Shown: in pieces, positions 25,172-34,623 of the stretch
How positions within the stretch are numbered: the stretch's first letter is position 1
Layout of the letters: every line of letters starts with the position of its first letter
NCBI RefSeq assembly: GCF_011300455.1
Contig: NZ_CP049869.1
Coordinates: 2,197,501-2,261,500 of the forward strand
Reading direction: 5' to 3'
Length of the DNA stretch: 64,000 nt
Source: Sphingomonas piscis
GTDB lineage: Bacteria; Pseudomonadota; Alphaproteobacteria; Sphingomonadales; Sphingomonadaceae
The notes under the pieces: generated by a model
What the model saw: the letters and a program-made list of their open reading frames with translations, nothing else
What the model was told of the DNA's origin: nothing
Database searches by the model: none
Position numbers and translations under genes: made by a program

Positions 25172-26506
25172 TTAAATCTTCGGCTCAGCTGCCCCAAACA
25201 CCCGTTCGAAGATCGTATCCACCCGCGCCATGTGGTGCCCGAGATCGAACAGCCGCTCCAGCTCCTCCGCACTCATCTTTTCCGCAACTTGCGGATCGTC
25301 CTTCAGCAATTGGAGAAGCGACAGTTGCCCGTCCGATTCCCACACCTTCATGGCGTTCCGCTGAACAAGCGCATAGCTGTCCTCGCGGCTGAGGCCAGCG
25401 TGCGTTAGCGCCAGCAGCACTCGTTGCGAATGGACCAGTCCGCCCATCCGGTCGAGGTTCTTTTGCATCCGCTCGGGGTAGACGACCAGCTTGTCGACGA
25501 CGCCCGTCAGCCGCGCCAGCGCGAAGTCGAGCGTAATGGTTGCATCCGGACCGATGTAGCGCTCCACGGACGAGTGGGAGATATCCCGCTCGTGCCACAA
25601 GGCGACATTCTCCAATGCCGGGGTAACGGCGCTTCGCACCACCCGGGCCAAGCCGGTGAGATTCTCGGTCAGCACGGGATTGCGCTTGTGCGGCATCGCC
25701 GAGCTGCCCTTTTGACCCGGCGAGAAATATTCCTCGGCCTCAAGCACCTCGGTCCGCTGCAGGTGCCGAATTTCCACAGCCAGCCGCTCGATCGATGAAG
25801 CGACAACGCCAAGCGTGGCGAAGAACATGGCGTGCCGGTCGCGGGGGATGACCTGCGTCGACACTGGCTCCGGAGTCAGCCCAAGCTCCTGCGCCACATG
25901 CGCTTCCACCGCAGGATCGATGTTCGCAAAGGTTCCGACCGCGCCGGATATGGCGCAAGTGGCGATGTCCTCCCTCGCCGCCACCAGTCGGGTGCGGCAT
26001 CGGTCGAACTCGGCATAAGCCTGCGCCAGTTTCAGCCCGAAGGTGGTCGGCTCGGCATGAATGCCGTGGCTGCGCCCGATGGTGGGTGTGAGCTTATGCT
26101 CGAACGCCCGACGCTTCAGCACCGCCAAAAGCTCGTCGAGGTCGCGGATCAGCAGGTCGGCCGCCTGCTTCAGCTGCACGGCCAGCGCAGTGTCGAGCAC
26201 GTCGGAACTGGTCATGCCCTGGTGCAGATAGCGGCTCTCCGGACCCATCTTGCTTCCAGCCCAGGTCAGGAAGGCGATCACATCATGCTTGGTGACCGCC
26301 TCGATCTCGTCGATGGCGGCGATGTCGATCTCGCCCAATACATCAGCGTCGTAAGCCGCCCGGATTTTCTGCGCGTCGGCGGCGGGGATCATACCGATCC
26401 TCCCCATCGCCTCGGCTGCGAACACCTCGATTGCGAACCAGATGCAGTAGCGGTTTTCGGGCGACCAGATGGCCGTCATCTCGGGGCGGGAATAGCGGGG
26501 TACCAT
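25172..26506 (-). CDS. purB: Adenylosuccinate lyase
   Basis: 444 residues, normal for the shorter PurB class. It starts MVPRYSRPEMTAIWS. The three conserved regions of the fumarase/aspartase superfamily are present: TSSDVLDTA near residue 98, the catalytic His region GRSHGIHAEPTTFG near residue 145, and the signature GSSAMPHKRNPV near residue 268. It catalyses two steps of purine synthesis, releasing fumarate from SAICAR and adenylosuccinate. It is a single gene here, convergent with nothing. Confidence 0.96.
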   Translation of the reverse strand: MVPRYSRPEMTAIWSPENRYCIWFAIEVFAAEAMGRIGMIPAADAQKIRAAYDADVLGEIDIAAIDEIEAVTKHDVIAFLTWAGSKMGPESRYLHQGMTSSDVLDTALAVQLKQAADLLIRDLDELLAVLKRRAFEHKLTPTIGRSHGIHAEPTTFGLKLAQAYAEFDRCRTRLVAAREDIATCAISGAVGTFANIDPAVEAHVAQELGLTPEPVSTQVIPRDRHAMFFATLGVVASSIERLAVEIRHLQRTEVLEAEEYFSPGQKGSSAMPHKRNPVLTENLTGLARVVRSAVTPALENVALWHERDISHSSVERYIGPDATITLDFALARLTGVVDKLVVYPERMQKNLDRMGGLVHSQRVLLALTHAGLSREDSYALVQRNAMKVWESDGQLSLLQLLKDDPQVAEKMSAEELERLFDLGHHMARVDTIFERVFGAAEPKI

Positions 26507-26619
26507 GGACGCGGCGGCTAGCAGAGCGTTGGCCGGGCATCAAATCACAAGGCACGGCAGAAGGAGAAAGGCCTGAAAAGGGTTGAATTTCGCCAGCCCG
26601 CCGTCACAGGGTCGCAGCA

Positions 26620-27282
26620 ATGATCAAGATAGGCGACTTCTTCTTCCCCGATGGTGAAAAGCATTTTGCCAAGTTCGGGGATTCGGTTTTCGAATATGGC
26701 AGCCGGGATCGTCAGGCGGCGTACCGCTATGTGAAGCAGTGGCGCCGCGCGCTCGATGTCGGAGCCAATGTCGGGATATTCTCCTGCGACTTTGCCAGCC
26801 GCTTCGACCATGTCGTCGCCTTCGAGCCGGTGCCGAGAACTCGGGACTGTCTGGTTCTCAACGTCCCGCCGAACGTCCAGGTCGAGCCGTTCGCGGTCGC
26901 CGATCAGGAAGGTGTGCTGACCATGTATCCGACCGTGCTCAACTGCGGCGGCTCGTTCATCTCCAATCATCCCGAGGTGATGACCCCGGAGGTCTCTGCC
27001 AAAGGCAAGGAGCAGATCGAGGTCCAGGTCAGAACCATCGACAGTTACGGGTTCGATGAGGTGGACTTGATCAAGCTCGACATCCAGGGTGCTGAATATC
27101 TCGCTTTGCTGGGTGCCAAGGAGACCATCGTCCGCAATCGACCGGTGGTCTTGGTCGAGCAGAAAGCGGTAAATGCCGAGCACATTCCCATCATCAAGAA
27201 GACTTCCCGGATGTTGCGGTCCTGGGGAATGACGGCGAAGGAAATCGCCCAGTCGGACCGCGTGTTCATCTTCGAGGACTGA
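26620..27282 (+). CDS. FkbM-family methyltransferase
   Basis: 220 residues. The SAM-binding region contains ALDVGANVGIFSCDFASRF, an acidic residue ending the second strand in VVAFEPVPRT, and then VDLIKLDIQGAEYLALLG, the FkbM hallmark in which the Asp-Ile-Gln/Glu-Gly-Ala-Glu stretch is characteristic. FkbM enzymes O-methylate sugars or polyketides. The neighbours (purB, radC) give no pathway. No signal peptide, so it is cytoplasmic. Confidence 0.88.
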   Translation: MIKIGDFFFPDGEKHFAKFGDSVFEYGSRDRQAAYRYVKQWRRALDVGANVGIFSCDFASRFDHVVAFEPVPRTRDCLVLNVPPNVQVEPFAVADQEGVLTMYPTVLNCGGSFISNHPEVMTPEVSAKGKEQIEVQVRTIDSYGFDEVDLIKLDIQGAEYLALLGAKETIVRNRPVVLVEQKAVNAEHIPIIKKTSRMLRSWGMTAKEIAQSDRVFIFED

Positions 27283-27325
27283 CACAACACAACACTCTAA
27301 GACAGCGGCGAAGTGCAGGGCGCTT

Positions 27326-28024
27326 CTAGATCAGCCCCATCGCCCGCATGCTTGATCGTCCAGAGGAGCCCACGATCACATGGTCGTGGACCGTCACCTT
27401 CATGTGGCGGCCAGCGTCGATCAAGTCGCGGGTCAGTCGAATATCCTGTTGGCTGGGGCTCGGGTCGCCACTCGGGTGATTGTGAACGATGATGATTGCC
27501 GTCGCACCAAGCTGTATGGATCGGGCGATGACCTCCCGAACGTGGACGGCCGCTTCGTCCACCGACCCTTGCCACATACGCTCGTTCGCCAGCAGCATGT
27601 TCTTGGAATTGAGGAACAGCACCCGCACTTCCTCGATCGGTGAGTGTGCCATCGCCGCCTGGAGGTAATCGCCGAGCGCGTCCCAGCTGGAAATTACAGG
27701 GCGACCTTCGATGCGTGTCTCCAAAAGCCGGAGCGCCGTCGCTTCGGCAATCTTCAGGGCGGCAACCACACCTTCGGTCAGACCTTCGCGCTTCAACGTC
27801 TCGGCGTCGGCGGAGAGCAGTGGGCCGATGCCGCCGAAGCGAGCGATCAACGTTTTTGCCTGCGCTTTGGTGTCGCGGCGCGGGATAGCCAGCGCGAGCA
27901 GATATTGCACCAACTCATGGTCGAGCAGGCCTTTGCCCGCTCCCTCGAATAGTCGCTTGCGAAGGCGCGCGCGATGACCCTCGCTTGCCCCGGTGTCAGA
28001 AATTTTGGAGGCAAGCTCGTTCAT
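27326..28024 (-). CDS. radC: RadC/JAB-domain DNA repair-associated protein
   Basis: 232 residues. An N-terminal helix-hairpin-helix-like part (residues 20-90, LLDHELVQYLLALAIPRRD) precedes the JAB domain with the metal-binding motif IIVHNHPSGDPSPS near residue 178 and the Asp of HDHVIVG. This arrangement is the full-length RadC form. Its biochemical role is still unsettled despite the DNA-repair name. The gene is divergent from the ydbH operon. Confidence 0.93.
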   Translation of the reverse strand: MNELASKISDTGASEGHRARLRKRLFEGAGKGLLDHELVQYLLALAIPRRDTKAQAKTLIARFGGIGPLLSADAETLKREGLTEGVVAALKIAEATALRLLETRIEGRPVISSWDALGDYLQAAMAHSPIEEVRVLFLNSKNMLLANERMWQGSVDEAAVHVREVIARSIQLGATAIIIVHNHPSGDPSPSQQDIRLTRDLIDAGRHMKVTVHDHVIVGSSGRSSMRAMGLI

Positions 28025-28140
28025 GGCGCCCTTCGCGCAATCAACCGAGCCTCTATGCCTTAAACGTCACACCCAATGAGGGAAAGCTCTGGTCATGCCG
28101 CATCTGGAACGGTGTTGGGCCGGAGGGGTTAGTATTGGCC

Positions 28141-31100
28141 ATGGCGGAGCGGCAGAGCGAAAACGAGGTGGCGGGAGGCGAAAACCGCGTCGCGATCCGG
28201 CGCGGTCGCCGGTGGCCACGAATGCTCTCGATCGTTGCGGTGGGGCTTCTTGCGCTTCTCGTCGCGGCGCTCGTCGCGGTCTGGATGGCGCGAAGGCCGC
28301 TCGCAACCCGCGTTCTTGCCCGCGAGTTCGATCGGCGCGGTGTGCAGGCCACCTATCGGCTGGACAGGGTCGGCCTTCGTACCCAGCAGGTCAGCAACCT
28401 CGTGATCGGCGATCCCAAACGCCCCGACCTCGTCGCTCGCTATGCACTGGTTCAGCTGCGCGTGAAGTGGAACGGCAGCGTCGAAGTCTATCGCATCGTC
28501 GCCCGTGGGGTCCGGCTGCGCGGTCGGCTGGTTGGCGGCAAGGTCAGCTGGGGTCAGATCGACAAGTTGATGCCGCCGCCCAGCGGAAAGCCGTTCGCCT
28601 TGCCGGATTTCACCGTCGACGTCGCCGACACGAGCATTTCGCTTGGTACGCCGTTCGGGGCCGTCGGCTTTGCGCTGGAGGGTGTCGGCAACCTTACCGG
28701 TGGGTTCAAAGGCAGGGCGGCGGTCAGAAGCCCTCTGCTGATTCCCGGCCGTTGCCAGGTTCAAAACCTGAGTGCCAATTTCGCAGTCGAGGTTACGGCG
28801 CGAAAGCCACATGTGATCGGACCGCTCGCCGCCCAGCGCCTGAACTGCCCGTCCAGTCGCTTCGACATCGCCGATCCCAGATTTGAGGTCGACAGCGGCT
28901 TCAACGAGAGCTTCACCAACTTCGACGGCCGCGGACGAATGGCGATCCGGACGCTGACGGCGGGCGAGAATGGACTTGCCGCCTTTACCGGCGACCTTAC
29001 TTTCCGAGGCGATCTCGATTCTATCCAGGGGCAGGTGAAGCTATCTGCGCGCCAGTCGCGGGTCGCGGCGATCTACGCGGATCGCACCCGCCTCGCAGGC
29101 AATTACCGCCTCGGCTATCGCACCGGCAGCTTCGTCATGGCCGGCGATTATGCGGCGCAGAGCAGTACGCTGGATCCATCGATGGTTGCCGGGATCACCG
29201 GCCCGATCAACGCCGTGGCGAGCACGCCGGTCGGTCCGATCGCCAAGACCATGGGCGATGCGATTCAGGCGACGATTCGAAATTTCGATGCGACCGGCAG
29301 GTTCCGCATGGTCAACTTCCCCGGCGGTGGGGCTGTTCGGGTCGACAGCGCCAATGTCCTTGCGCGCACCGGCGCGCGCGCTTCCGTCTCGGGGGGAGCT
29401 GGAATCACTTATTATTGGCCAGGTTCGAAGTTCCGCATCGACACTGCAATCGCGACCCAAGGCGGTGGCCTGCCGACCGCACGGCTGGTGATGCGGCAGC
29501 CGTATAGTGGCGCGCCGCTGCGCGGCTTTGCGGAGATGGCACCTTATACGTCGGGTAGCGCACGGCTTGAGCTCGCGCCCGTCCGGTTCAATGCCGCTGC
29601 CGACGGCTCGACCCGCGTGACCACGGTTGTTCAGCTCACCGGGCCATTCGCCGAGGGGCGGGTTGAGGCGCTCCGCGTTCCGGTGGATGGCCGTGTGGGA
29701 CAGGGCGGCAGTTTTGCGGTGGGCACCGGCTGCGCGGTGGTCAGCTTCAACGCGCTGCGGATGTCCGCGCTCCAGCTTGGGCCAACACGTTTACCCGTCT
29801 GCCCGGTCGGCAACGCCATTCTCGCCAAGGCGCCAGATGGACCGCTCAGGATCGGTGCGAGGATCAACGGCCCATCGCTCGCCGGCCGATTGGGCAGTTC
29901 GCCGCTACGGGTCGCGGCCACACGGGGCCAGATCATCGATCGCCGCTTCGACCTCTTCGGGCTCGCAGCGCGGCTCGGCCAGTCGGAGTCGCCAATCATT
30001 TTCGACGCCGCGAGGCTGGGGGGTAGCTTTGCCGGCAGTGGCATCAGCGGTACCTTCTCGGGCGCCAAGTCGACCATCGGTAATGTGCCGCTCGCCATGA
30101 GCGACATTGCCGGCACGTGGCGTGTCTACAACGGCGACCTGACCGCCAAAGGTGGTTTGCTGGTCTCGGACCGCGCCCCAGATCCCCGTTTCACGCCGAT
30201 GCGGAGCGACGATTTCAACTTCTCGCTCGCCAACAATCGCGTGCGTGCCTTCGGCGGCCTGGGGCTGCCGAGCCGCGGGGTGCGGATCGCCAACGTCGAC
30301 ATCGAGCATGACCTGAACCGAGACGCCGGTTACGCCAACCTGGACGTTCCCGGCCTAACCTTCGGCGACCAGCTCCAGCCAGAAGAGATTACCCGCCTCA
30401 CCCAAGGGGTCATCGCACTCGTTCAAGGAACAGTTCGCGGACGCGGGCGGATCGACTGGACGGGTAGCGGCAACGTCACTTCCTCCGGCGATTTCACCAC
30501 CGCCGACCTCAGCTTCGCAGCGCCGTTCGGACCGGTCACCGGAGTGGCCGGAACGATCCACTTCGACGACCTGCTTGGCCTCTCCACGCCACCCGGCCAG
30601 GTCATGACGGTGCAGTCGATCAACCCCGGTGTGCTCGTCGAAAATGGGGTGATCCGGTACCAACTGCTGCCCGACCAACTGGTGAAAATTGAGCGGGGGG
30701 AATGGCCGTTCATGGGCGGGCGCCTGATCCTCCGTGAAACGATCCTCAACTTCGGACGGCCGAGCGCCAAGCGCCTGACCTTCGAGGTGGTGGGGCTCGA
30801 CGCCAAGACTTTCGTCGACACCTTGGGCTTTAGCCAGATCGAGGCAACGGGTGTGTTCGACGGCGTGTTGCCGATGATCTTCGATGAAAGCGGCGGCCGG
30901 ATCGTCGGTGGACGCCTTGATGCGCGGCCCCCCGGCGGAACGCTTGCCTACGTCACAGACATTCCAAACCTCGGTTTTGCCCAGAAGATCGCGTTTGACG
31001 CGATCCGCAGCCTTCGTTTCCGCTCCATGATCATCCGCCTGGACGGCGACCTGGCGGGCGAATTCGCAGCCCGCCTGTCGATCGATGGCGTGGCGCTTGG

Positions 31101-31386
31101 TCAATCGAACCGGACCCAGCAGATCGTGCGCAGCCTTCTGTCGAAGGTGCCGGTCAAGCTGAACGTCAACATCACCGGCCCATTCCGTGCCCTGATCGCC
31201 ACGGCAAAATCGATCAGCGACCCGCGCCTGGTGATCGGCGACGTCCTGCCCCGGCCGCTGGAAGACGTGCCCGGTATCGTCACCGAGGTACGCCGCCGTG
31301 AAGAGGAACAGACTGCCACCACGACCACAGCCCCAGCGACGACCACCCCAACCAATCCCCCGACCAGAAAAGAGCAACGACCATGA
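28141..31386 (+). CDS. ydbH: YdbH-family envelope lipid transport protein
   Basis: 1081 residues from the ATG beginning MAERQSENE; the frame extends upstream into the radC region without a credible start. One membrane helix near residues 30-50 anchors a very long periplasmic beta-rich part. The end region (VLPMIFDESGGRIVGGRLDA and RPPGGTLAYV) is the DctA-YdbH domain. YdbH is an AsmA-like bridge for phospholipids between the inner and outer membranes, working with YnbE and partly redundant with TamB and YhdP in Escherichia coli. ynbE and ydbL follow in overlapping order, which confirms the assignment. The tail is Thr/Pro-rich. Confidence 0.9.
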   Translation: MAERQSENEVAGGENRVAIRRGRRWPRMLSIVAVGLLALLVAALVAVWMARRPLATRVLAREFDRRGVQATYRLDRVGLRTQQVSNLVIGDPKRPDLVARYALVQLRVKWNGSVEVYRIVARGVRLRGRLVGGKVSWGQIDKLMPPPSGKPFALPDFTVDVADTSISLGTPFGAVGFALEGVGNLTGGFKGRAAVRSPLLIPGRCQVQNLSANFAVEVTARKPHVIGPLAAQRLNCPSSRFDIADPRFEVDSGFNESFTNFDGRGRMAIRTLTAGENGLAAFTGDLTFRGDLDSIQGQVKLSARQSRVAAIYADRTRLAGNYRLGYRTGSFVMAGDYAAQSSTLDPSMVAGITGPINAVASTPVGPIAKTMGDAIQATIRNFDATGRFRMVNFPGGGAVRVDSANVLARTGARASVSGGAGITYYWPGSKFRIDTAIATQGGGLPTARLVMRQPYSGAPLRGFAEMAPYTSGSARLELAPVRFNAAADGSTRVTTVVQLTGPFAEGRVEALRVPVDGRVGQGGSFAVGTGCAVVSFNALRMSALQLGPTRLPVCPVGNAILAKAPDGPLRIGARINGPSLAGRLGSSPLRVAATRGQIIDRRFDLFGLAARLGQSESPIIFDAARLGGSFAGSGISGTFSGAKSTIGNVPLAMSDIAGTWRVYNGDLTAKGGLLVSDRAPDPRFTPMRSDDFNFSLANNRVRAFGGLGLPSRGVRIANVDIEHDLNRDAGYANLDVPGLTFGDQLQPEEITRLTQGVIALVQGTVRGRGRIDWTGSGNVTSSGDFTTADLSFAAPFGPVTGVAGTIHFDDLLGLSTPPGQVMTVQSINPGVLVENGVIRYQLLPDQLVKIERGEWPFMGGRLILRETILNFGRPSAKRLTFEVVGLDAKTFVDTLGFSQIEATGVFDGVLPMIFDESGGRIVGGRLDARPPGGTLAYVTDIPNLGFAQKIAFDAIRSLRFRSMIIRLDGDLAGEFAARLSIDGVALGQSNRTQQIVRSLLSKVPVKLNVNITGPFRALIATAKSISDPRLVIGDVLPRPLEDVPGIVTEVRRREEEQTATTTTAPATTTPTNPPTRKEQRP

Positions 31387-31595
31387 CCAGACGCATGCCC
31401 AAGCTGATCGGTGCAGCCGCTGTCGCCATCCCGCTGGCGAGCTGCATCTCGGTCAAAACGCCTGAGAAGCCGATCGAAATCAATCTCAACGTCAACATCC
31501 GTCAGGAGGTGCTGGTTCGCCTGCAGAGGGATGTGGAGCAGCTGATCAACCAGAATCCGCAAGCCTTTCCCCAGCGGACGAGGCCCGCGCAGTGA
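31383..31595 (+). CDS. ynbE: YnbE-family outer membrane lipoprotein
   Basis: 70 residues, overlapping ydbH by ATGA. The lipoprotein signal ends in the lipobox LASC. The mature part (TPEKPIEINLNVNIRQEVLVRL) is the conserved YnbE core, which adds a strand to the end of YdbH at the outer membrane in E. coli. The next gene starts within its stop codon. Confidence 0.92.
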   Translation: MTRRMPKLIGAAAVAIPLASCISVKTPEKPIEINLNVNIRQEVLVRLQRDVEQLINQNPQAFPQRTRPAQ

Positions 31596-31963
31596 TCAAC
31601 CGCATGATCGGCGTTGCCCTTGCGCTGGCGCTGACAGGAACCACGGGCAACGCGCAAACGCCGGCGCTGAACCAGGCGTTCGCGGCAGGACAGATCGGCG
31701 AGCGCTACGACGGCTACCTTGGTGTGGTAGGACCCGTCTCGACGACCGTCCGAAGCCAGGTCGCGACGATCAACATTCGCCGCCGCTCGCTTTACAACCA
31801 GCTTGCCGGGCAACGTCGGGTTGCGCCGCAAGAAGTCGGGATAACTGCGGGTTGCCAGCTACTCCGCAACACGGGCCCCGGCGAAATGTACCTGCTTGCC
31901 GAAGGCGGTTGGCGGCGACGCGTTCCGGGGCAGGCCGTGCAGCTGCCCGAATATTGCCGCTAA
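31592..31963 (+). CDS. ydbL: YdbL-family (DUF1318) periplasmic protein
   Basis: 123 residues from a GTG overlapping the ynbE stop (GTGA). The signal peptide ends GNAQT. The mature region contains AFAAGQIGERYDGYLGVV, then RSQVATINIRRRSLYNQLA and GITAGCQLL, the DUF1318 pattern. In E. coli YdbL is a periplasmic regulator or chaperone of YdbH-YnbE assembly. The three genes form one tightly overlapped operon. Confidence 0.9.
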   Translation: MINRMIGVALALALTGTTGNAQTPALNQAFAAGQIGERYDGYLGVVGPVSTTVRSQVATINIRRRSLYNQLAGQRRVAPQEVGITAGCQLLRNTGPGEMYLLAEGGWRRRVPGQAVQLPEYCR

Positions 31964-32105
31964 ACGCGGGTCGCCGGCGCGCTCGCGGTTGACTTAACTG
32001 GGGTCGGTTCATAAAGGGACCGCGCCTTGGCGGGCTTGATCGCCGGCATGTTTCACGCCCATTCGGTCTCCTCTCCGCAAGGGGCGACGCACAGGGGACA
32101 AGAGC

Positions 32106-32419
32106 ATGGCGGCGGACGAGAACGCGCAGGACCCGAAGCTTCCCGCCGATGCACGGCTCGATTCGCTCGAAGAGCGGCTCGCCCGGGCGCAGAAGGCGGA
32201 AGATGTGAGGAGCGGGAAGGCACCCGTGGCCGATGCCAATGAGCAACTCGGTCAAAAGGTGCTGTCGCTGCTGCTCGGGGTCTTGCAGGCGGTGCCTTGA
32301 TCGGCTGGCTGATCGACAGCTGGCGCGGATATGGGCATTTGTTCCTAGTGGTCGGCGTAGTGCTTGGCATTATCGGTGGCTTCTGGAGCATCTTCAAGAT
32401 TGCGAACCGGCGTCCGTAA
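32106..32419 (+). pseudogene. atpI: ATP synthase accessory protein AtpI, frameshifted
   Basis: The ATG gives a charged N-terminal helix (residues 1-50) and then GQKVLSLLLG before the frame stops early at 32300. At 32277-32280 the run GGGG needs one more G to read LLLGGLAGGALIGWLIDSW and the second membrane helix up to the stop at 32419, the normal AtpI/AtpQ shape of about 104 residues. AtpI helps to assemble the c-ring and supply Mg ions. The gene heads the F0 operon. Because loss here is unexpected, an assembly error in the G-run is a likely explanation. Confidence 0.8.
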
Positions 32420-32455
32420 GGGCAGCCGGTCTTTGGCTTAGAAGGACGGACAAGA

Positions 32456-33241
32456 GTGGCGGCCGAAAGCGGCAAGATCGATCCGATGCACCAGTTCCTA
32501 GTGCAGCCCCTGTTCGGGGAGCATTGGGAGATTGCCGGCCATTCGATCGCGTTCACCAACAGCGCGGCGTGGATGCTTGCGAGCTTTGTCGCCATCTGGC
32601 TGTTCATGATGGGCGGCATGAAGCGCAGCTTGGTTCCGGGCCGCTGGCAGATGGCGGTGGAAGGATTCACCGGGTTCATCACGAACATGATGGACACGAA
32701 CATCGGTCCCAAGGGCCGCCGGTTCACGCCTTACGTCTTCTCGTTGTTCATGTTCATCCTGTTCGCAAACCTTCTCGGAATGTTTCCAAGCGCGATCGCC
32801 GGAGTTCATCCTTTTGCGGTGACCAGCCACCTGACGATCACCGGCATCCTTGCCATCGTCAGCTTCTCCATCGTGCTGATCGTCGGCTTTGCGAAGCACG
32901 GCTTCCACTTCTTCTCGCTGTTCGTGCCCCACGGCACGCCCAAGCTGATGATCCCGCTGATCTTCCTGATCGAGCTATTCTCCTTCCTGATCCGCCCGTT
33001 TAGCCTGGGGCTGCGGTTGTTCGTCGCCATCACCGCCGGTCACATCCTGATGGAAGTGCTCGCCGGCTTCGTGATCAACGGTGGCAATGGCGGACCGCTG
33101 ACGCTCGGCATCGTCGCGTTGCCGAGTTTCGTGCTGATGCTCGGCATCACGCTGCTGGAACTGCTGGTCGCTGCCATTCAGGCCTATGTCTTCGCGCTGC
33201 TGACGTCCCTGTACCTCAACGACGCGATCAACCTTCACTAA
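32456..33241 (+). CDS. atpB: ATP synthase F0 subunit a
   Basis: 261 residues from a GTG. Five or six membrane helices are present, with the essential Arg in the helix containing LFSFLIRPFSLGLRLFVAI and the last helices around LLELLVAAIQAYVFALL, the family signature. Subunit a forms the proton half-channels against the c-ring in the inner membrane. It is the first of four F0 genes in a row; the F1 genes are elsewhere, as is usual in alphaproteobacteria. Confidence 0.97.
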   Translation: MAAESGKIDPMHQFLVQPLFGEHWEIAGHSIAFTNSAAWMLASFVAIWLFMMGGMKRSLVPGRWQMAVEGFTGFITNMMDTNIGPKGRRFTPYVFSLFMFILFANLLGMFPSAIAGVHPFAVTSHLTITGILAIVSFSIVLIVGFAKHGFHFFSLFVPHGTPKLMIPLIFLIELFSFLIRPFSLGLRLFVAITAGHILMEVLAGFVINGGNGGPLTLGIVALPSFVLMLGITLLELLVAAIQAYVFALLTSLYLNDAINLH

Positions 33242-33278
33242 TCCCTTCAACAACCAAGTTTTCTCAAGGAGTTTCAAA

Positions 33279-33506
33279 ATGGACGCAGAAGCCGCAAAGC
33301 TGCTCGGTGCCGGTCTCGCAGCAATTGGCGTCGGCATGGCCGCGCTTGGCGTTGGTAACGTGTTCGGTTCCTTCCTGGGCAGTGCGCTGCGCAACCCGGC
33401 GGCCGCCGACGGCCAGCAGGGCCGCCTGTTCATCGGCTTCGCCGCTGCCGAGCTTCTCGGCCTGCTGGCGTTCGTCGTTGCCATGATCCTGCTGTTCGTC
33501 GCCTAA
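33279..33506 (+). CDS. atpE: ATP synthase F0 subunit c
   Basis: 75 residues with two membrane helices. The polar loop is LRNPAAADGQQ, with the invariant Arg-Asn-Pro, and the proton-binding acid is the Glu in FAAAELLGLLAF. The subunit forms the rotating c-ring. A good ribosome site (AAGGAG) precedes the start, in line with the need for many copies. Confidence 0.97.
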   Translation: MDAEAAKLLGAGLAAIGVGMAALGVGNVFGSFLGSALRNPAAADGQQGRLFIGFAAAELLGLLAFVVAMILLFVA

Positions 33507-33534
33507 CCAGCGACACAGGACTTAGGGGTCGGCC

Positions 33535-34029
33535 ATGCCGCAGATCGCCCAAATCGGCGAAATCTATCTGTCCCAGCTGATTTGGCTGGCGGTGTTCTTC
33601 GGGCTCATCTTCCTTGTCGTGGGTCTCGGCATGCTGCCGAAGATTCAGGGCACGGTAGACGCCCGGAACCAGCGGATCGCGGCCGACCTTGCGGAGGCGC
33701 AGGCCGCGCGTGAGCGTGCCGATGCCCTGGAACAGGCGTACCGCGACAAGCTGGACCAGGCACGTGCGGACGCTGCCCGTGTGGCGACGGACGCTAAGGC
33801 TCAATCCGCTCGTTCGACCGAGGCTCGGGTTGCTGAGGCCGATCAGGCGATCAGTGGCAAGGTGGAAGCAGCGCAGTCCCGGATCGCCGAAGTGCGCGCC
33901 GCTGCCATGGCGGAGATCGAGGCCGTTGCCGCCGACGCTGCGAAGGAGATCGTCCATCGGGTTGCCGGCCTGACGGTCGATGATGGAGCGGTGCGAAGCG
34001 CCGTTGCACGGGAGCTGGTCAATGGCTGA
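33535..34029 (+). CDS. ATP synthase F0 subunit b' (peripheral stalk)
   Basis: 164 residues. One N-terminal membrane helix (LSQLIWLAVFFGLIFLVV) is followed by a long charged helix rich in Ala, Glu and Arg (RIAADLAEAQAARERADALE). This is the b' form found in photosynthetic and alphaproteobacterial enzymes and pairs with subunit b to form the outer stalk. The gene overlaps atpF by eight bases. Confidence 0.93.
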   Translation: MPQIAQIGEIYLSQLIWLAVFFGLIFLVVGLGMLPKIQGTVDARNQRIAADLAEAQAARERADALEQAYRDKLDQARADAARVATDAKAQSARSTEARVAEADQAISGKVEAAQSRIAEVRAAAMAEIEAVAADAAKEIVHRVAGLTVDDGAVRSAVARELVNG

Positions 34030-34609
34030 ACATCCGGTTGAGACCAGCGCGCCGGCAGGGGCCGACGCGGCCCACACGAGGGGCAGCGAGGTCGCCCATG
34101 GCGGTGCCGAGCATCACGGTCCGTCGCTGCTCGGCATTGAAGCGGCAGGGATCGTCTCTCTTGCCATGCTTATCGTCCTGATCGGCATGCTTTGGAAAAA
34201 GGTGCCGTCGACCATTGGTAAGTCGCTGGACGCCAAGATCGAACAGATCCGAACCCAGCTTGCCGAGGCCGAAACGCTGCGCAAGGAAGCGGAAGCGCTT
34301 AAGGCTGAATATCAGGCCAAGGCGGATGCGGCCGGTTCAGAGTCGGAAGCAATGCTCGCGCGTGCTCGCGCTGAATCCGACGCCATCATCGCCAAGGCTC
34401 AGAGCGACGCCGAAGCGCTGGTCGCCCGCCGCACCAAGATGGCCGAGGACAAGATTGCCGCCGAAGAGATGGCCGCGGTCAATGAGCTTCGTGCCTTGGC
34501 TGCGAATGCGGCGTCCAAGGCTGCGGCGCGCTTGATTTCGGAGCGTCACGACGCTGCGGCGGATCAGGCGGTGATCGATCGCACCATCGGCGAGATCGCC
34601 GCGCGCTAA
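34022..34609 (+). CDS. atpF: ATP synthase F0 subunit b (peripheral stalk)
   Basis: 195 residues from the ATG beginning MAEHPVETS, which lies inside the end of the b' gene. A His/Gly-rich N-terminus of about 40 residues precedes one membrane helix (GIVSLAMLIVLIGMLWKKV) and a long coiled coil. It dimerises with b' to hold F1 against F0. The b' and b genes are diverged paralogues in tandem. Confidence 0.94.
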   Translation: MAEHPVETSAPAGADAAHTRGSEVAHGGAEHHGPSLLGIEAAGIVSLAMLIVLIGMLWKKVPSTIGKSLDAKIEQIRTQLAEAETLRKEAEALKAEYQAKADAAGSESEAMLARARAESDAIIAKAQSDAEALVARRTKMAEDKIAAEEMAAVNELRALAANAASKAAARLISERHDAAADQAVIDRTIGEIAAR

Positions 34610-34623
34610 GCTAAGCGCAGTCG